Source: an uncultured Olsenella sp. (lineage in GTDB: Bacteria; Actinomycetota; Coriobacteriia; Coriobacteriales; Atopobiaceae). Taken from it: a stretch of DNA of 52,244 nucleotides. The stretch is taken from contig OMVT01000014.1 in assembly GCA_900314535.1 (NCBI GenBank), positions 1-52,244 of the forward strand. The letters run 5' to 3'. The notes beneath the pieces are model-generated. The model saw nothing but the letters and a program-made list of their open reading frames with translations, did not search any database and was not told the DNA's origin. A program made the translations under genes and the position numbers. This document shows positions 50,756-52,244 of this stretch, piece after piece. Numbering within the stretch: the stretch's first letter is position 1; each line of letters opens with the position of its first letter.

Positions 50756-52068
50756 GATTCGTAATGAAGCGCACCGAGAAGGAAAACAGGTACATAGGGC
50801 ACGCTATCTTTCTCGAAGATATTCGATTCTGCAAAGACGTAGGCGTTGTCGATCGAATACTCAGGCACTTCGAGTGCATGGTCAAGCGCCGAATGAGTCA
50901 TGTACGATCCGCCTGACTTTATTTCAAGCGCATCGATTGCGCCATCCTGGTGCTCTGCCAGGAAGTCGAGCTCTCCAATTCTCTTGGATGTGAAATAGCG
51001 TAGCGAGAATCCATGCGCTGCCAGCTCCTGTGCCGCGAATGCTTCATAGGCAGCGCCCATGTTGACAGTTGCCTTCCCATCAAGCAGGCCCTGATAGCTG
51101 CTCTTCGGCAATGCTGCGGCAAGCATTCCGGCATCAAGGTAGAACAGCTTGAATTTGTTGCGCTCTTCGTAAGCCAAAAGCGGTGCGGATGGAGCGACGA
51201 CATTGTAGACTGCCAAGGCGACGCCCGCCTGTACAAGCCAGAGAAACTGATTTTCGACCTGTGTGAATCGTTTGACGCCTTGTATGGAACCGAAATTGAA
51301 GCGGCGCGTCTTGGAGAGGGCCTGGCTTGGAATCAGGTCATAAATTTCTCGAATGGTCAGACGCAGCTCGGGCGGTGCATACTTCGTGATATCGAGACGG
51401 TAGAGGCCATGCAGGTCCTGCTGTACAGTCCTGACCGAGTCAATATTGTTGGTGGCAAGGAAAGCATTCACGGCATCAGGCATTCCGCCGACCATGAGGT
51501 AGCGGTGGAAGAGATCGAGCAGCCTTGTGTAGAGGAATTCAGGCAGAGCATGTCTTTCCTCGAAGCATTGAACGGCCTGCTGATATACCGCTTCATTGAG
51601 ACCATTGGCCCAGCAGAATTCCTCGAAATCGAGAGGATACATCTGCACCTTCGTGACATAGCCGACGGGCAGGGAATCGATCGAATCGAGGCGCACGCCG
51701 AGGAGGGAACCGGTGAGTATGAACCGATATGTGCCTTTCTGAACCAGATATTTGATATAGGTGACGATGTTGGGGCATTCCTGCACTTCGTCGATGATGA
51801 TGGCAGTCTTGTTCGGCACGAGAGGAGACGTTGCAGCTACGGACATGCGCAGTTCGAGATCGTCCGCACTCTTGGCGGCGGAGAATGAGTCTCGTATATC
51901 AGCATTCTCGATTAGGTCGAATTTCACGACATTCTCGAAATGGTCGCTGCAGAAGGCATCAACCAGATAGCTCTTGCCAACCTGGCGTGCACCCATGACA
52001 AGAAGCGCTTTCATGGAAGGCGCTTCGAGCCAGCTTTCGAAGAGCCTATAGGCTTTCCTTTTGAGCAT
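50752..52068 (-). CDS. AAA-type ATPase with DUF4143 domain
   Basis: 438 aa from ATG 52068 (GGAG ahead); the frame is open to 52095. It has Walker A MGARQVGKSYLV and Walker B AIIIDEVQECPN at the N-terminus, and a middle helical part (MVGGMPDAVNAFLATNN). The C-terminal DUF4143 region ends in GELDFLAEHQDG then ALEIKSGG. This D...ExK pattern is like a PD-(D/E)xK nuclease core. Such proteins are common, often in many copies, in gut anaerobes; the function is not established (ideas include defence and DNA handling). AT-rich direct repeats precede it. Confidence 0.87.
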   Translation of the reverse strand: MLKRKAYRLFESWLEAPSMKALLVMGARQVGKSYLVDAFCSDHFENVVKFDLIENADIRDSFSAAKSADDLELRMSVAATSPLVPNKTAIIIDEVQECPNIVTYIKYLVQKGTYRFILTGSLLGVRLDSIDSLPVGYVTKVQMYPLDFEEFCWANGLNEAVYQQAVQCFEERHALPEFLYTRLLDLFHRYLMVGGMPDAVNAFLATNNIDSVRTVQQDLHGLYRLDITKYAPPELRLTIREIYDLIPSQALSKTRRFNFGSIQGVKRFTQVENQFLWLVQAGVALAVYNVVAPSAPLLAYEERNKFKLFYLDAGMLAAALPKSSYQGLLDGKATVNMGAAYEAFAAQELAAHGFSLRYFTSKRIGELDFLAEHQDGAIDALEIKSGGSYMTHSALDHALEVPEYSIDNAYVFAESNIFEKDSVPYVPVFLLGALHYES

Positions 52069-52100
52069 CCTGCTTCTCCGCTTCGTAAGACACAAATGCG

Positions 52101-52150
52101 TAAATTTAAATCTGAGTATATGACAAAAATCCTAAATTTATATCTCTGAG
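52101..52150. promoter_or_regulatory. AT-rich direct repeat upstream of the DUF4143 gene
   Basis: TAAATTTAAATCTGAG (52101-52116) recurs as TAAATTTATATCTCTGAG (52133-52150). They lie 33-82 bases upstream of the start, in promoter position, and may be a binding site for self-regulation. Confidence 0.4.
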
Positions 52151-52182
52151 TAGCACAGCCATTTGATACCGACATTCCAAGA

Positions 52183-52238
52183 AGACGGTACCGCCTCTGC
52201 GGGCAGACGGTACCGCCGTTTCGCCTATCGGGAACCGC
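52183..52238. repeat. 22-bp-period repeat at the window edge
   Basis: AGACGGTACCGCC occurs at 52183-52195 and again at 52205-52217; a diverged third copy (GGGAACCGCC) begins at about 52229. The spacing is 22 bases. It may be the start of a longer array beyond the window. Confidence 0.6.
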
Positions 52239-52244
52239 CTATTC

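Noticed and set aside
1..52244. tRNA genes or CRISPR arrays
   Set aside because: A few GGTTCGA strings were checked and lie in coding sequence without cloverleaf partners; no regularly spaced direct repeats with unique spacers were seen.

Overview
This window is high-GC bacterial DNA. It has Shine-Dalgarno starts, some GTG/TTG starts, a class C sortase with LPXTG-type pilins, anaerobic fermentation genes (adhE, carbamate kinase, cysteine desulfidase) and many Fe-S flavoenzymes. This best fits a host-associated anaerobic actinobacterium of class Coriobacteriia (Olsenella/Atopobiaceae-like). That assignment is inferred from gene content and style, not from a marker gene. No rRNA, tRNA, CRISPR array or replication origin was recognised.

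Layout. (1) 1-5.9 kb is a scarred island: pieces of at least four IS3-family transposases in both orientations, an intact nitrilase gene, an ACT-domain protein, a beheaded EamA transporter and an Abi/HEPN-type abortive-infection protein. (2) 6-13 kb holds cysteine desulfidase (cyuA) and Hsp33. A PIN-domain toxin pair sits between the hsp33 3' end and a second, partial copy of that end. A 3-hydroxyacyl-CoA dehydrogenase-like enzyme, a Tat-exported esterase and an EamA exporter follow. (3) 13.4-21 kb is a metabolic cluster. It encodes a four-subunit flavin/Fe-S amino-acid dehydrogenase (HcnABC/opine-oxidase/dye-linked proline dehydrogenase type), an ornithine cyclodeaminase-family enzyme, an AraC regulator, a P-II signalling protein and an APC amino-acid permease. 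(4) 21-27 kb carries two tiny proteins, a Cof-type phosphatase, carbamate kinase, an MHS-type transporter behind an Ile-rich leader peptide and competing hairpins, and an O-acetylhomoserine sulfhydrylase with a coupled upstream ORF. (5) 26.9-33.5 kb carries a Sel1-repeat protein, a PrsW-type membrane protease, remnants of toxin-antitoxin genes, an EamA transporter with a decayed second copy of its 3' end, and another Cof phosphatase. (6) 33.5-37.4 kb is adhE, with a strong promoter and palindrome, plus an APH-fold kinase-like gene. (7) 38.2-45.4 kb is a sortase pilus locus. Its thioester tip adhesin and second pilin are each split by a frameshift, while the major pilin and sortase C are intact. 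(8) 45.7-49.8 kb is preT-preA (reductive pyrimidine catabolism), a DUF1097 membrane protein and a flavin reductase. (9) 49.8-52.2 kb is non-coding or decayed sequence, an AAA/DUF4143 ATPase, and the start of a 22-bp-period repeat at the window edge.

How it works together. The central cluster reads as uptake and oxidation of an amino acid or amino-acid conjugate (permease, dehydrogenase complex, cyclodeaminase or imine reductase). P-II would sense nitrogen/energy state, and carbamate kinase nearby could recover ATP. AdhE and PreTA dispose of reducing equivalents in an anaerobic fermenter. The pilus locus is for host attachment. At least four genes are broken by single frameshifts. Either this strain is losing genes or the assembly has residual indels, and the reads should settle which.
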